From assembly GCA_015056205.1 (NCBI GenBank), contig SVGS01000003.1:1-64000 (forward strand): a stretch of DNA of 64,000 bases, read 5' to 3'. The translations under genes and the position numbers were made by a program. Source of the stretch: Clostridiales bacterium. GTDB taxonomy: Bacteria > Bacillota > Clostridia > Christensenellales > Aristaeellaceae. The notes under the pieces were generated by a model. That model did not search any database. It had not been told where the DNA came from and worked only from the letters and a program-made list of their open reading frames with translations. Shown here piece after piece: positions 1 through 6,383 of this stretch. The number at the start of each line of letters is the position of its first letter. Within the stretch, counting starts at the first letter, position 1.

Positions 1-77
1 AAGCCAAACAGGTTATGGATGCATTTAAACGTAGCGGAAAAAGCATGCAGGAATTGATGAATTTCCTGGATGTTTGA
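1..77 (+). CDS. C-terminal end of an unidentified protein (partial)
   Basis: An open frame enters from the left edge (codons from base 3) and ends at TGA 75-77, giving about 24 residues ending in QELMNFLDV. Its stop directly abuts the stop codon of the next, oppositely oriented gene (TCA at 78-80), the tight convergent arrangement typical of phage genes. The fragment is too short to assign a family, and it could be a chance open frame. Only the junction supports it as real. Confidence 0.35.
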   Translation, partial: AKQVMDAFKRSGKSMQELMNFLDV

Positions 78-362
78 TCATGAAACGGCGTTTAGTGGAA
101 CTTTCGTGAAGAGTTCACATTCAATGTAGCCGTTCCGCATGATCGGTATATCCCTTCTCCCGGCGTGCGGATAAGTGTCCACGTGCCGGCTGAAGGCTTC
201 CACCGTCCGCGTCGTCACTTTCTGGCAGTCCGTCAGCCTTCCGTTCCTTCTCATGGCCATCAGCATCGGGTCCTGATTCACCTGATGAATGACTTCCTCC
301 CGGACTTCCCGTCCCTCCGCCGTCCATCCGGTCACGATCGTCTTCTCATACCTCAGGATCAT
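78..362 (-). CDS. Hypothetical protein, element-encoded
   Basis: A 94-residue protein with no family I recognise. It is the last gene of the leftward operon visible here; its start overlaps the end of the upstream gene (346-753) by 17 bases, indicating translational coupling. The sequence is mixed charged (motifs such as TGWTAEGREVREEV near residues 11-24) and has no signal peptide, membrane segment or cysteine motif. It resembles the small accessory proteins found between the early and replication genes of clostridial prophages, but this is placement, not homology. Function unknown. Confidence 0.6.
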   Translation of the reverse strand: MILRYEKTIVTGWTAEGREVREEVIHQVNQDPMLMAMRRNGRLTDCQKVTTRTVEAFSRHVDTYPHAGRRDIPIMRNGYIECELFTKVPLNAVS

Positions 363-753
363 GTTCGTTTTCCTCCCCCGTTATAATTCTTTCCGGCCAC
401 TCCCCGTCCGGCCACGGCTCGTCCTGGCTCAGGTCCTCCAAATCCAGCCCCTCCCCGGCCATGATCTTCTCCTGCCACGTCCGGATCCGGCTCCGGACCT
501 GCGGATCCTCCAGCGCCTGCCGGTTCGTCTCCGCGAATCTCCGCAGGCTGTCCCCGACGGCCCCGGCCTCGATCTGCCGGATCATCTCCCGGATGACGTT
601 GCATTTCATTTCCTGCTCGATGAAGGCGATTTCATAACCCGTCAGCGCCTCCCGTCCGGATCCGTTCCGGCTCATGTTCAGTTTGATGGCTTCCATCACC
701 CGCAGACATTCCTCAAGCACCAACCTTTTCGTGATTTCCCGCATAACGGCCAT
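346..753 (-). CDS. Hypothetical protein, element-encoded, helical
   Basis: A 135-residue protein when started at ATG 751-753 (MAVMREITKRL); the open frame reaches further upstream, but that part overlaps the preceding gene and lacks a ribosome site, while an AGAGAGGAAA stretch precedes this ATG. ATG 742-744 is an alternative. The sequence is rich in Glu, Arg and Leu and probably alpha-helical throughout, ending in an acidic tail (ITGEENEHDPEV). It overlaps the genes on both sides, as in phage operons. No recognised domain; function unknown. Confidence 0.6.
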   Translation of the reverse strand: MAVMREITKRLVLEECLRVMEAIKLNMSRNGSGREALTGYEIAFIEQEMKCNVIREMIRQIEAGAVGDSLRRFAETNRQALEDPQVRSRIRTWQEKIMAGEGLDLEDLSQDEPWPDGEWPERIITGEENEHDPEV

Positions 754-1015
754 TCCGTTTTTCCTCTCTTTCCTTAATCCTTCGTTCCTTCGCGGCCCGT
801 ATCCGTTCGTTTGCTTCCTCTTCCTCAATCCGCCGGCACAGATCGGCAATCTGCCCCTCTACCGCGATGATCAGATAGCTGTATTCCTTCTTCATCCACT
901 CCACGGCGTACTGCCGGTTCCCTTCCAGTGCTTCCCGCCGTTCGCTGATGACCTGCAGTTCTTCCCGGATTGTGTCCCTGGCTCTCTTCAGCCGCTCGCT
1001 GTGCGGTATTTCCAT
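713..1015 (-). CDS. Hypothetical coiled-coil protein, element-encoded
   Basis: A 100-residue protein starting at ATG 1013-1015 (MEIPHSERLKR). The start was chosen because the upstream gene stops at 1018, leaving a two-base gap; the longer open frame would run antisensibly across that gene. The sequence is almost entirely charged heptad-like helix (REELQVISERREALEGN, then RRIEEEEANERIRAAKERR), so a coiled coil is likely. It contains a short hydrophobic stretch (YSYLIIAVEGQIADL) that is too short and too charged at the edges for a sure membrane segment. Function unknown. Confidence 0.55.
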   Translation of the reverse strand: MEIPHSERLKRARDTIREELQVISERREALEGNRQYAVEWMKKEYSYLIIAVEGQIADLCRRIEEEEANERIRAAKERRIKEREEKRNGRYAGNHEKVGA

Positions 1016-1017
1016 CC

Positions 1018-1263
1018 TTATTCGTCCTCCTCCCAGGCAAAGTGTTTCCAGCTCAGGTAGTGTTCGCACCGCCGGAAGCATTGCGTTTCGCAGTAACATC
1101 GTTGCTGCAGCTCCCGCATCTGAGGCGTCTGGTAATGGATCGTCGTCCACTTCGCGTCTCCGACGTGCGCCCTGCAGCTGATATCCAGCTCGCTGTAGTG
1201 CAGGAACAGCGGGCACATGCCCTTTTCCAGTTCCTCCCGCCTCTGGTTGCGCCTTCTGCCCAT
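1018..1263 (-). CDS. Small cysteine-rich protein, probable zinc binder
   Basis: An 81-residue basic protein with six cysteines: C17, C30, and a cluster C56, C58, C62, C66 followed by H68, with further histidines at 22, 33 and 43. The spacing suggests one or two structural zinc sites, hence nucleic acid or protein contact, but no named family fits. It sits between the zinc-ribbon protein gene at 1369-1698 and the coiled-coil gene at 713-1015 in the leftward operon. Start is the ATG preceded by GGAGAG. Real gene likely, function unknown. Confidence 0.6.
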   Translation of the reverse strand: MGRRRNQRREELEKGMCPLFLHYSELDISCRAHVGDAKWTTIHYQTPQMRELQQRCYCETQCFRRCEHYLSWKHFAWEEDE

Positions 1264-1368
1264 CTCTCCTTGCTCCCCTGTTTCCGCCTGTCTCTTCCGA
1301 AACTGAATAAATGATTCGTCCGTCCCTTGATTTTCCTTGGTTTCTGCCTGGTTTCCTTAGCAGCTGTT

Positions 1369-1698
1369 TCACCGGTCCCCGCCGGCTGGTGGGATCATCC
1401 TCCGCCGCTCGCTCTTCCGCGCCCGCCGGAATCGTCCGCCCACCGGGCAGGTTGCGAAATGGCTCACGTAAGCCTCCAGCAGGTTCGCGTCCGGGTCGTC
1501 GTCCGCGTCCCCGGCCAGCTCCCCGAATACAATTCTGCCGTCCTTCATGACGTAGGTTCCCCCCTTCGGATCCTGCCGTACGTATACCGGCTCCGGATCG
1601 CAGGGAATCGTCTTTCCCGAGCAGGCTTTAATGAAAATGATTTCCTTTCCGCATCCCCGGCACTGTACCGGCTGTGTCACGTTCGCTCTGGTTGCCAT
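1369..1698 (-). CDS. Zinc-ribbon-like hypothetical protein, element-encoded
   Basis: A 109-residue protein. A CxxC pair (C13, C16) followed by C26 and C33 in the first third looks like a zinc ribbon or rubredoxin-like knuckle, with a further cysteine near residue 85 in HFATCPVG. The C-terminus is strongly basic (RRARKSERRR), which would suit nucleic acid contact. Such CRGCGKEI-type small proteins are common in clostridial phages. It lies downstream of 1713-2102 with a 14-base gap in the same operon. Function unknown. Confidence 0.65.
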   Translation of the reverse strand: MATRANVTQPVQCRGCGKEIIFIKACSGKTIPCDPEPVYVRQDPKGGTYVMKDGRIVFGELAGDADDDPDANLLEAYVSHFATCPVGGRFRRARKSERRRMIPPAGGDR

Positions 1699-1712
1699 GT
1701 CCCTGTTCCTCC

Positions 1713-2102
1713 TTATCGATCGTTTCCTGTCTTCTGCACCGGCCAGTTCCCCGACGCGATTCTCTCTTCCCGGATCAGTCCCTTTCGCAGCTTCCAGATC
1801 AGCGCCTTCGGGTCCCTGGATCCCAAGTCCAGCAGATACCTTGTCGGATCCTTTCCTTCCAGGATCATCTTCTCAGCCGTTGCCCGAACCTCCGGCGTCA
1901 GGATCCGCTTCCATCCGTTGACTGCCTTTCCTGTCGCGCTTCCGTCCGTGATCTGCTCCCGCGACCGTCCGAGTTCTTCCACCTGCAGCCTCCACCACGT
2001 GCCGCCGGGTGACACGTATCCCAGATCATGCAGGTATTCCAGCACGCTGTCCCCGGCTCTCTCGACCTCCCGGCATTTCTTCGCCAGCTCTTTCCGGTTC
2101 AT
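1713..2102 (-). CDS. Hypothetical protein, element-encoded
   Basis: A 129-residue protein when started at ATG 2100-2102 (MNRKELAKKCREVERAG). That ATG overlaps the stop of the upstream gene by four bases (ATGA-type coupling), which decides the start; the open frame upstream of it is the antisense reading of the neighbour. The sequence is basic and helical with several Trp residues (GGTWWRLQVEELGRSREQI). The mid-region could be a small DNA-binding helix bundle, but no family is recognised. Function unknown. Confidence 0.6.
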   Translation of the reverse strand: MNRKELAKKCREVERAGDSVLEYLHDLGYVSPGGTWWRLQVEELGRSREQITDGSATGKAVNGWKRILTPEVRATAEKMILEGKDPTRYLLDLGSRDPKALIWKLRKGLIREERIASGNWPVQKTGNDR

Positions 2103-2389
2103 TGCGGCCTCCCGTACCCTGCGCCGGTCCATGTCACGTGCTGGTTGGTCATCGGATAGACCACCGTCGCGGCGTTGTCCCAGGCTTTCCTGTCCAGATA
2201 TTCCTCGATGCTGTAGGTGACGGCCGCCGTCAGAGCCGCCACGACTGCGATGATCAGAATCATGGCTTTCCACGACGCGCTTTTCGTGCTATACTGTTTC
2301 CGAACGTTGTTCATGGCCTCCGGGCCATAGCCTCCCGATGTTCCCCTTATCGGGATGCTTTTTATCGTGTTAATCATTTCTTGTCCCAT
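2099..2389 (-). CDS. Small membrane protein, element-encoded
   Basis: A 96-residue protein with one clear membrane segment at about residues 42-60 (AMILIIAVVAALTAAVTYS), preceded by a basic stretch (NNVRKQYSTKSASWK) and followed by a short hydrophilic tail. By the positive-inside rule the N-terminus would be cytoplasmic. A shorter form starting at M26 (MNNVRKQ) is possible. It overlaps the upstream gene by 16 bases and the downstream gene by four. No family recognised; single-span phage membrane proteins can be holins or superinfection-exclusion factors, but nothing here decides this. Confidence 0.55.
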   Translation of the reverse strand: MGQEMINTIKSIPIRGTSGGYGPEAMNNVRKQYSTKSASWKAMILIIAVVAALTAAVTYSIEEYLDRKAWDNAATVVYPMTNQHVTWTGAGYGRPQ

Positions 2390-2805
2390 CCTTTTTCGTA
2401 TTCATATACCGGGTTCTCGAAGCTCCCGTTCCGCTCGTAGTAGACCACCTGCGCCGGATAGCTCCGCCGCTCCCTGGCGTATTGCACACATTCGGCCCAT
2501 GTCGGCCGTCTGGCGTATACTTTCTCTTCTCCGCCAAACCATCCGCCCGCCGGGCCGTAGGTCGTCTTCGCGTGCTGTCTGACCCGGCCCAGTTCGTCCT
2601 TCCTCGTGTCTTCCTCAAATACGATCGGCCGGGTGCATACCGCGATCGCGTCCTCCCTGAATCCGTTCTCCTTCAGCCAGATCCCGGAGATCTCGATGAT
2701 CCATCCTCTGCGCCCGGCTTTCTGTTCCTCCGCCGGAATCACCGGAGTCCCCGTCTCTCCCAGCATCTCGAACATGCTCATCTGCCCCGGCAGTCCCTGT
2801 TCCAC
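2374..2805 (-). CDS. Hypothetical protein, element-encoded
   Basis: A 143-residue soluble protein with N-terminus MEQGLPGQMSMFEML, a pattern common in clostridial phage proteins that carry a short QMSMF-type leader. The remainder (IIEISGIWLKENGFRED, then PTWAECVQYARERR) alternates strand- and helix-like segments. It is the gene downstream of the DUF4406-type gene, with a 17-base gap. I recognise no catalytic motif. Function unknown. Confidence 0.6.
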   Translation of the reverse strand: MEQGLPGQMSMFEMLGETGTPVIPAEEQKAGRRGWIIEISGIWLKENGFREDAIAVCTRPIVFEEDTRKDELGRVRQHAKTTYGPAGGWFGGEEKVYARRPTWAECVQYARERRSYPAQVVYYERNGSFENPVYEYEKGWDKK

Positions 2806-2822
2806 GTCTTCCCCTCCTCGGC

Positions 2823-3302
2823 TCAGTCCATGTTGGCTAGCATCTCAAGGGTTGCCATGTTGTCGTTGATCCCCTCTTCGATCCCGGCCGCGATGTCGTC
2901 TGCCAGCTTCTTGACGTCCACCGGGGCCTTCTGCGGCTTATCAGTTTCATGGGCGATACCGACTTCCGGATCCTTCTGCGACTTCATGTCTTCGTAGGCG
3001 AAGCTGTATTCCTCCTCCAGGTCGATGACCCTCTTTCCGGTCGCCCTTGCGAATTCCAGCTCCAGCTTCGCGCCTATGCTGTTTTCCCACCCGGGGAGAA
3101 GGCCAATGCTGTCGGCCTCCCGCAGCATGGCCAGGCAGATCGGCATGTATTTTTCCTGGTTCATGCCATCCGGCAGCACGGCCGGGTTGATGACCGTCCA
3201 GCCAAAGCGGCCCTTCAGGTATTCCTCCGCCATTCGGAAGTTCTCTTTGCCGTTGTCGATCAGGCCCCGCATGGGCCCGGCGATGTAGATCACGTTGTTC
3301 AT
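2823..3302 (-). CDS. DUF4406 (nucleoside 2-deoxyribosyltransferase-like) protein
   Basis: A 159-residue protein beginning MNNVIYIAGPMRG, the hallmark IAGPM motif of the DUF4406/nucleoside deoxyribosyltransferase-like fold. Later come MLREADSIGLLPGWENS and GAKLELEFARATGKRVI, matching the family's 'AD ... LPGWE.S.GA..E...A...G' pattern (about residues 60-95). Known members are frequent in phages and bind or cleave nucleotides; exact substrates are mostly unknown. The last 60 residues are an acidic and helical extension beyond the core domain. A role in nucleotide metabolism during phage growth is an inference from the family. Confidence 0.85.
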   Translation of the reverse strand: MNNVIYIAGPMRGLIDNGKENFRMAEEYLKGRFGWTVINPAVLPDGMNQEKYMPICLAMLREADSIGLLPGWENSIGAKLELEFARATGKRVIDLEEEYSFAYEDMKSQKDPEVGIAHETDKPQKAPVDVKKLADDIAAGIEEGINDNMATLEMLANMD

Positions 3303-3352
3303 TGGTAGCTCTCCTTTCTTTTGTGCCTTATGCTCCCGGAATCACGCTGTTT

Positions 3353-3625
3353 TCATGTTTTGTCAATCAGAAACCCGATCAACTCGCGCTTTCCCGTTTT
3401 CTCGTCGGGCTTGAACAGATACGCTCTGCAATCACAGCTCGGAAGCTGCTTCTGCACGCGGTCCTTCGCCTTTCGCGCCGCGCTCGGAGTCTTCCAGACC
3501 TTTGCTTCCCACAGGTCGTCCGTGTAGTAGATCACCGGGGCCTTCGGATTGCCATTGGCGATGATTTCCCGGACGTATCTTGCGCCGTCCACTTGAACCA
3601 CAAAGCATCCCTTGAGCTCGTTCAT
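3353..3625 (-). CDS. Hypothetical protein, element-encoded
   Basis: A 90-residue protein. Its ATG overlaps the stop of the upstream gene (3622-3969) by four bases, showing coupling and fixing the start. The sequence has alternating strand-like segments (GCFVVQVDG, PVIYYTDDLWEAK) and a basic helix (SAARKAKDRVQKQL), ending in RELIGFLIDKT. It resembles short phage proteins of unknown role; no family assigned. A 50-base gap separates it from the downstream DUF4406-type gene. Confidence 0.6.
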   Translation of the reverse strand: MNELKGCFVVQVDGARYVREIIANGNPKAPVIYYTDDLWEAKVWKTPSAARKAKDRVQKQLPSCDCRAYLFKPDEKTGKRELIGFLIDKT

Positions 3626-3969
3626 CCCTTATTCCTCCTTTTCAGATTTTTGATCTCACCTGCCATGAACGCCCGGAGCATGTCAGCCCCGGCCTCGATC
3701 CGTTCTTCCGTCTCCATGTCCTCCAGAATCTGAATCCGCTTTTTTGCCTGCTTCAGCTCTTCTCTGGCCCGCCTCTTCTCCGCTTCCATCTCCTGCCGGG
3801 CTTTCTTGTACTTCTCCGCCAGCTCCCGGATGATGTGCATGTCCAAGGCCGTCGGGGCCATCGGCTTATCCTCCTCCCGGATGTACAGCGGCACGGCCGG
3901 CAGGAATTCACCCGTTTTCGGATCTCGCAGGGCCGTTACGCCTACCTGGATGTATCGTCCCTCTCCCAC
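3622..3969 (-). CDS. Hypothetical coiled-coil protein, first gene after the operator at 4027
   Basis: A 115-residue protein. I start it at GTG 3967-3969 (VGEGRYIQVGV) because an excellent AAAGGAGGG ribosome site stands seven bases upstream, whereas the ATG ten codons earlier has none. The N-terminal third is compact (TALRDPKTGEFLP); residues from about 55 to 105 are a long charged helix with heptad character (REELKQAKKRIQILEDMETEE), likely a coiled coil. It follows the small HTH gene, with a GTGTC-N6-GACAC operator copy in between. Function unknown. Confidence 0.65.
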   Translation of the reverse strand: MGEGRYIQVGVTALRDPKTGEFLPAVPLYIREEDKPMAPTALDMHIIRELAEKYKKARQEMEAEKRRAREELKQAKKRIQILEDMETEERIEAGADMLRAFMAGEIKNLKRRNKG

Positions 3970-4026
3970 GCTGTTTCCCTCCTTTCGCTTTCCATTCAAA
4001 CCACATATTGCATTGTGCGATTAAAT

Positions 4027-4042
4027 GTGTCCTTTACGACAC
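4027..4042. promoter_or_regulatory. Operator-like palindrome, copy 1
   Basis: GTGTC-CTTTAC-GACAC overlaps the stop codon of the small HTH gene and lies 57 bases upstream of the next leftward gene. The five-base arms are identical to the copy at 4295-4310. No strong promoter surrounds this copy, so it may be an auxiliary operator or serve a weak internal promoter. Confidence 0.6.
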
Positions 4043-4246
4043 CATTGAGTTAAAAAAAATTTGCGCTGTCTCGTGGTCATCAAGATCGAGTTCATTTCTC
4101 ATGGCACAGATTTCAGATTGAGTAAACTGGCTTACTCCAGTAGTCTTTCTGAACCACGCTGATCTTGAAATGCCTAAGGCAGCGCACATTTCATCAATCG
4201 ACTTGTTGAGCAATATCATTTTTGCCTTCAACTTCAAAGTATTCAT
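4034..4246 (-). CDS. Small helix-turn-helix protein (Cro/excisionase-like)
   Basis: A 70-residue protein started at ATG 4244-4246, behind a GAAGGAGGAAAGC ribosome site; the frame upstream of it crosses the control region and is not coding. Residues 15-45 (SIDEMCAALGISRSAWFRKTTG) read as a helix-turn-helix with the usual 'A..LGIS...' turn. It is the first gene of the leftward operon and diverges from the repressor gene at 4392, so it occupies the Cro position of a lambdoid-type switch. Its use of the -AT- rich codons differs from the GC-rich genes downstream. Role inferred from position and HTH. Confidence 0.7.
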   Translation of the reverse strand: MNTLKLKAKMILLNKSIDEMCAALGISRSAWFRKTTGVSQFTQSEICAMRNELDLDDHETAQIFFNSMVS

Positions 4247-4288
4247 GTGCTTTCCTCCTTCGTTGAAATGTTTGTTGGAACAGTTTTC

Positions 4289-4317
4289 ATTATAGTGTCC
4301 TTTAAGACACTTGTCAA
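4289..4317 (-). promoter_or_regulatory. Leftward early promoter with embedded operator
   Basis: On the minus strand the -35 box is TTGACA (4312-4317) and the -10 box is TATAAT (4289-4294), both perfect, with a 17-base spacer (4295-4311). The spacer is almost completely filled by the palindrome GTGTC-CTTTAA-GACAC at 4295-4310. A repressor bound here would block RNA polymerase directly. Expected to drive the leftward operon beginning with the gene at 4034-4246. Confidence 0.85.
4295..4310. promoter_or_regulatory. Operator palindrome, copy 2 (within the leftward promoter)
   Basis: Perfect five-base inverted arms GTGTC and GACAC around CTTTAA, sitting between the -35 and -10 boxes of the leftward promoter. 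Same arms and same spacing as copy 1 at 4027-4042. Probable binding site of one or both divergent HTH proteins. Confidence 0.75.
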
Positions 4318-4335
4318 GCCTTATAATATATTTTT

Positions 4336-4365
4336 GTTGCAAATAGGACACTTCTCGTATATAAT
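4336..4365 (+). promoter_or_regulatory. Rightward repressor promoter with degenerate operator
   Basis: -35 box TTGCAA (4337-4342), 17-base spacer, perfect -10 box TATAAT (4360-4365), reading toward the repressor gene at 4392. A third operator-like site (GTTGC-N6-GACAC, 4336-4351, three of five matches in the left arm) overlaps the -35 box, which would suit weak autoregulation. Confidence 0.75.
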
Positions 4366-4391
4366 CCGATTTGCAAAGGGGATGATTGTGT

Positions 4392-4736
4392 ATGAGCGAT
4401 ATCTCGGATAAGATCTTCCAACGCCGTAAAGAACTTGGACTAACGCTTGAAGATGTTGGTAAAGCTGTTGGTGTCGGAAAGTCCACTGTACGAAAATGGG
4501 AAAAAGGATTGATCAAAAATATGGGCAGGGACAAAATAGCACTTCTCGCTAATGTCCTAAATATGTCGCCAGTTGAATTAGTCCCCTGTGACAGTCAGTT
4601 AAACTTGGAGCGCCTCAACACTGAGGAATTTCGCCTTGTAACTGCTTATCGCGGCGCTACGTTCGAGGCTCAGCAAATTGCGCTTGAAACACTTGAGAAT
4701 CACCCAAAGGAAAAAACCGGCCATCAGGCCGGCTGA
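4392..4736 (+). CDS. XRE-family transcriptional repressor (CI-like)
   Basis: A 114-residue protein; ATG 4392 follows AAGGGG by ten bases and is preferred over the TTG at 4386, which lies too close to the ribosome site. Residues about 5-60 are a classic XRE helix-turn-helix (IFQRRKELGLTLEDVGKAVGVGKSTVRKWEKG, given here as a landmark in parts: LTLEDVGKAVGVG then STVRKWEKG), followed by a short helical tail (FRLVTAYRGATFEAQQIAL). There is no peptidase domain, so it is not a LexA/CI type that self-cleaves. Divergent from the small HTH gene across the operator region; inferred to maintain lysogeny. Confidence 0.85.
   Translation: MSDISDKIFQRRKELGLTLEDVGKAVGVGKSTVRKWEKGLIKNMGRDKIALLANVLNMSPVELVPCDSQLNLERLNTEEFRLVTAYRGATFEAQQIALETLENHPKEKTGHQAG
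4711..4732 (-). terminator. Leftward intrinsic terminator overlapping the repressor stop
   Basis: Read on the minus strand: CCGGCC-TGAT-GGCCGG followed by TTTTTT, a six-pair GC stem with a U tract. It faces leftward, so it cannot end repressor transcription; it would stop antisense transcription arriving from the recombinase/ssrA side. A pure-GC stem of six pairs is short, so chance occurrence is possible. Confidence 0.5.
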
Positions 4737-4829
4737 TCCAACTGTTTCGGAATTCTTAACGGTTTGTCGTACTTTGTCCTATTTTCGATCGTCTGCCTGC
4801 ATACTTTGTAACACAGGAGGAATCATCAC

Positions 4830-6383
4830 ATGGCCCGTCAGAAGAAGGACGATCCCATTGAAAACAATGTCGTAATCTACGCCCGCTATTCTTCCCACTC
4901 CCAGACGGAGCAGTCCATTGAGGGCCAGCTTCACGACTGTTATGCCTACGCGGAGCGGAACGGTTATCAGGTGGTAGGCGAATATATCGACCGTGCGCTG
5001 ACCGGCACGAAGGACGACCGTCCTGATTTTCAACGGATGATCCGGGATGCCGAAAAGCGTCAGTTCCGCTTCGTGCTGGTCTGGAAGCTGGACCGTTTCG
5101 CCCGGAACCGGTATGATTCAGCTTTCTATAAAAATCACCTGCGGAAAAACGGCGTCAAGGTCCTTTCCGTCATGGAGAATATCCAGGACACGCCGGAAGG
5201 GATCATCCTGGAAGGGATGCTGGAATCTCTGGCTGAATACTATTCCGCCAACCTCTCCGAGAATATCAGGCGCGGCCTGAAAGCCTCCGTTGCGAAGGGC
5301 TGGTATTGCGGCGGATCCGTCCCGCTTGGGTATAAGATTCAGGATCACAAGATGGTTCCGGATGAAAAGACGGCTCCTCTCATCCCGGAGCTGTACCGGC
5401 GTTATGCCGACGGTGAAAGCCTTGCCTCCATCGCGGAGGATTTCAACGCCCGCGGCTACCGCACGAATCGCGGCCGCGCCTTCAAAACTTCCACCTTTGC
5501 CCGGATCGTTCCCAACTCCGCCTATATCGGGGAATACGTCTATGCCGGCGAGGTCGTCCCCGGCCTGGCCACGCCCCTGATCGAGCGTGCCCTGTATGAC
5601 CGCGTGCTGGCCCGGCGGGATCAGAACCGCCGTGCTCCCGCCGCTTCCACCGCGACCGTTGACTTCCTGCTGAGCAGAAAGCTGTTCTGCGGCGTCTGCG
5701 GCTCCCCGGCCTGCGGCGACGCCGGAACCAGCAAAAGTGGAGAGCGCCACTATTATTATTCCTGCAGCGGCCGGAAGCATCACCGGACAGCCTGCGCCAA
5801 AAAGGCTGAAAAGAAGGATTTTCTCGAATGGTATATCTGCGAGCAGACCGTTGAATACGTCCTCAGCCCTGAGCGGATCGATTATATTGCGGAACAGGTG
5901 GCCCAGGCCGCCGGCGCGGAGAACGCCGAAACCCTCTCCGCCGTGAAGGACGCCGAAAGGCGTGCCCAGCGCCTGGACGATGAAGTGAATTCCCTTATGG
6001 ATAAGCTGATCTATGCCCCGAAGGAAGCCGCCCGGAAGATCTGCGAGCGGATGCAGCTGCTGGAGCTGCAGAAAACCGACATCCAGAAAGAACTTGCCCG
6101 TCTCCGGCTGCGGTCGAAGTGCCAAATCACGAAGAAGGAAGTTCTTGCCTGGCTGAAGCGCTTCACCAAAGGGGATCTGTTCGACATGGATTTCCGGTCC
6201 CGGCTTATCGATACCTTTATCAACTGCGTTTATTTCTATGATGATAAAGTCGTCATCTTCTACAACATAAAAGAAGGCCGCCTGACCTGCAAGATTGATC
6301 AGATCGGCGACCTTGACGAGAAGATTGAGGCCGTCCAAAGGTGTTCGACTTTGGACGGAAATGGTGGAGATGAGGGGAGTTGA
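4830..6383 (+). CDS. Large serine recombinase (integrase of the element)
   Basis: A 517-residue site-specific recombinase that would integrate and excise the element. Residues 14-22 (VVIYARYSS) carry the resolvase active-site motif, with the nucleophile probably S21, and VLVWKLDRFARNRYD holds the catalytic arginines. A Recombinase domain follows (about 160-270, VPLGYKIQ ... FNARGYRTNRG), then a zinc ribbon (LFCGVCGSPACGD ... YYSCSG ... C) and a coiled coil (about 370-440), the standard large-serine layout. ATG follows AGGAGG. The last codons (NGGDEGS, stop at 6381-6383) are read antisense through the 3' end of ssrA, so this C-terminus depends on the integrated state. Confidence 0.95.
   Translation: MARQKKDDPIENNVVIYARYSSHSQTEQSIEGQLHDCYAYAERNGYQVVGEYIDRALTGTKDDRPDFQRMIRDAEKRQFRFVLVWKLDRFARNRYDSAFYKNHLRKNGVKVLSVMENIQDTPEGIILEGMLESLAEYYSANLSENIRRGLKASVAKGWYCGGSVPLGYKIQDHKMVPDEKTAPLIPELYRRYADGESLASIAEDFNARGYRTNRGRAFKTSTFARIVPNSAYIGEYVYAGEVVPGLATPLIERALYDRVLARRDQNRRAPAASTATVDFLLSRKLFCGVCGSPACGDAGTSKSGERHYYYSCSGRKHHRTACAKKAEKKDFLEWYICEQTVEYVLSPERIDYIAEQVAQAAGAENAETLSAVKDAERRAQRLDDEVNSLMDKLIYAPKEAARKICERMQLLELQKTDIQKELARLRLRSKCQITKKEVLAWLKRFTKGDLFDMDFRSRLIDTFINCVYFYDDKVVIFYNIKEGRLTCKIDQIGDLDEKIEAVQRCSTLDGNGGDEGS
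6331..6358. repeat. Ten-base inverted repeat at the element/ssrA junction
   Basis: CCGTCCAAAG - 8 bases - CTTTGGACGG, perfect arms, ending four bases before the tmRNA 3' CCA. It lies inside the recombinase reading frame. It could be part of the attachment site (serine recombinase sites are imperfect palindromes around a short core) or a weak hairpin after ssrA; there is no U tract on either strand, so ordinary termination is unlikely. Confidence 0.6.

Larger units (their letters stand above)
1..6361. mobile_element. Right-hand part of an integrated element (probable prophage) abutting ssrA
   Basis: The region holds a packed leftward operon of small genes of phage type, a divergent two-repressor control region, and a large serine recombinase that ends at the 3' end of the tmRNA gene. 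This is the expected order for the integration/lysogeny end of a prophage or integrative element. The other end and its attachment site lie beyond base 1, so size and type (phage or conjugative element) cannot be decided. No structural, lysis or conjugation gene is visible. The 6361 boundary is inferred from where ssrA begins. Confidence 0.75.

Noticed and set aside
6331-6358. Intrinsic terminator of ssrA
   Set aside because: The hairpin has perfect arms but no U tract on the minus strand, so it is reported as a junction repeat instead.
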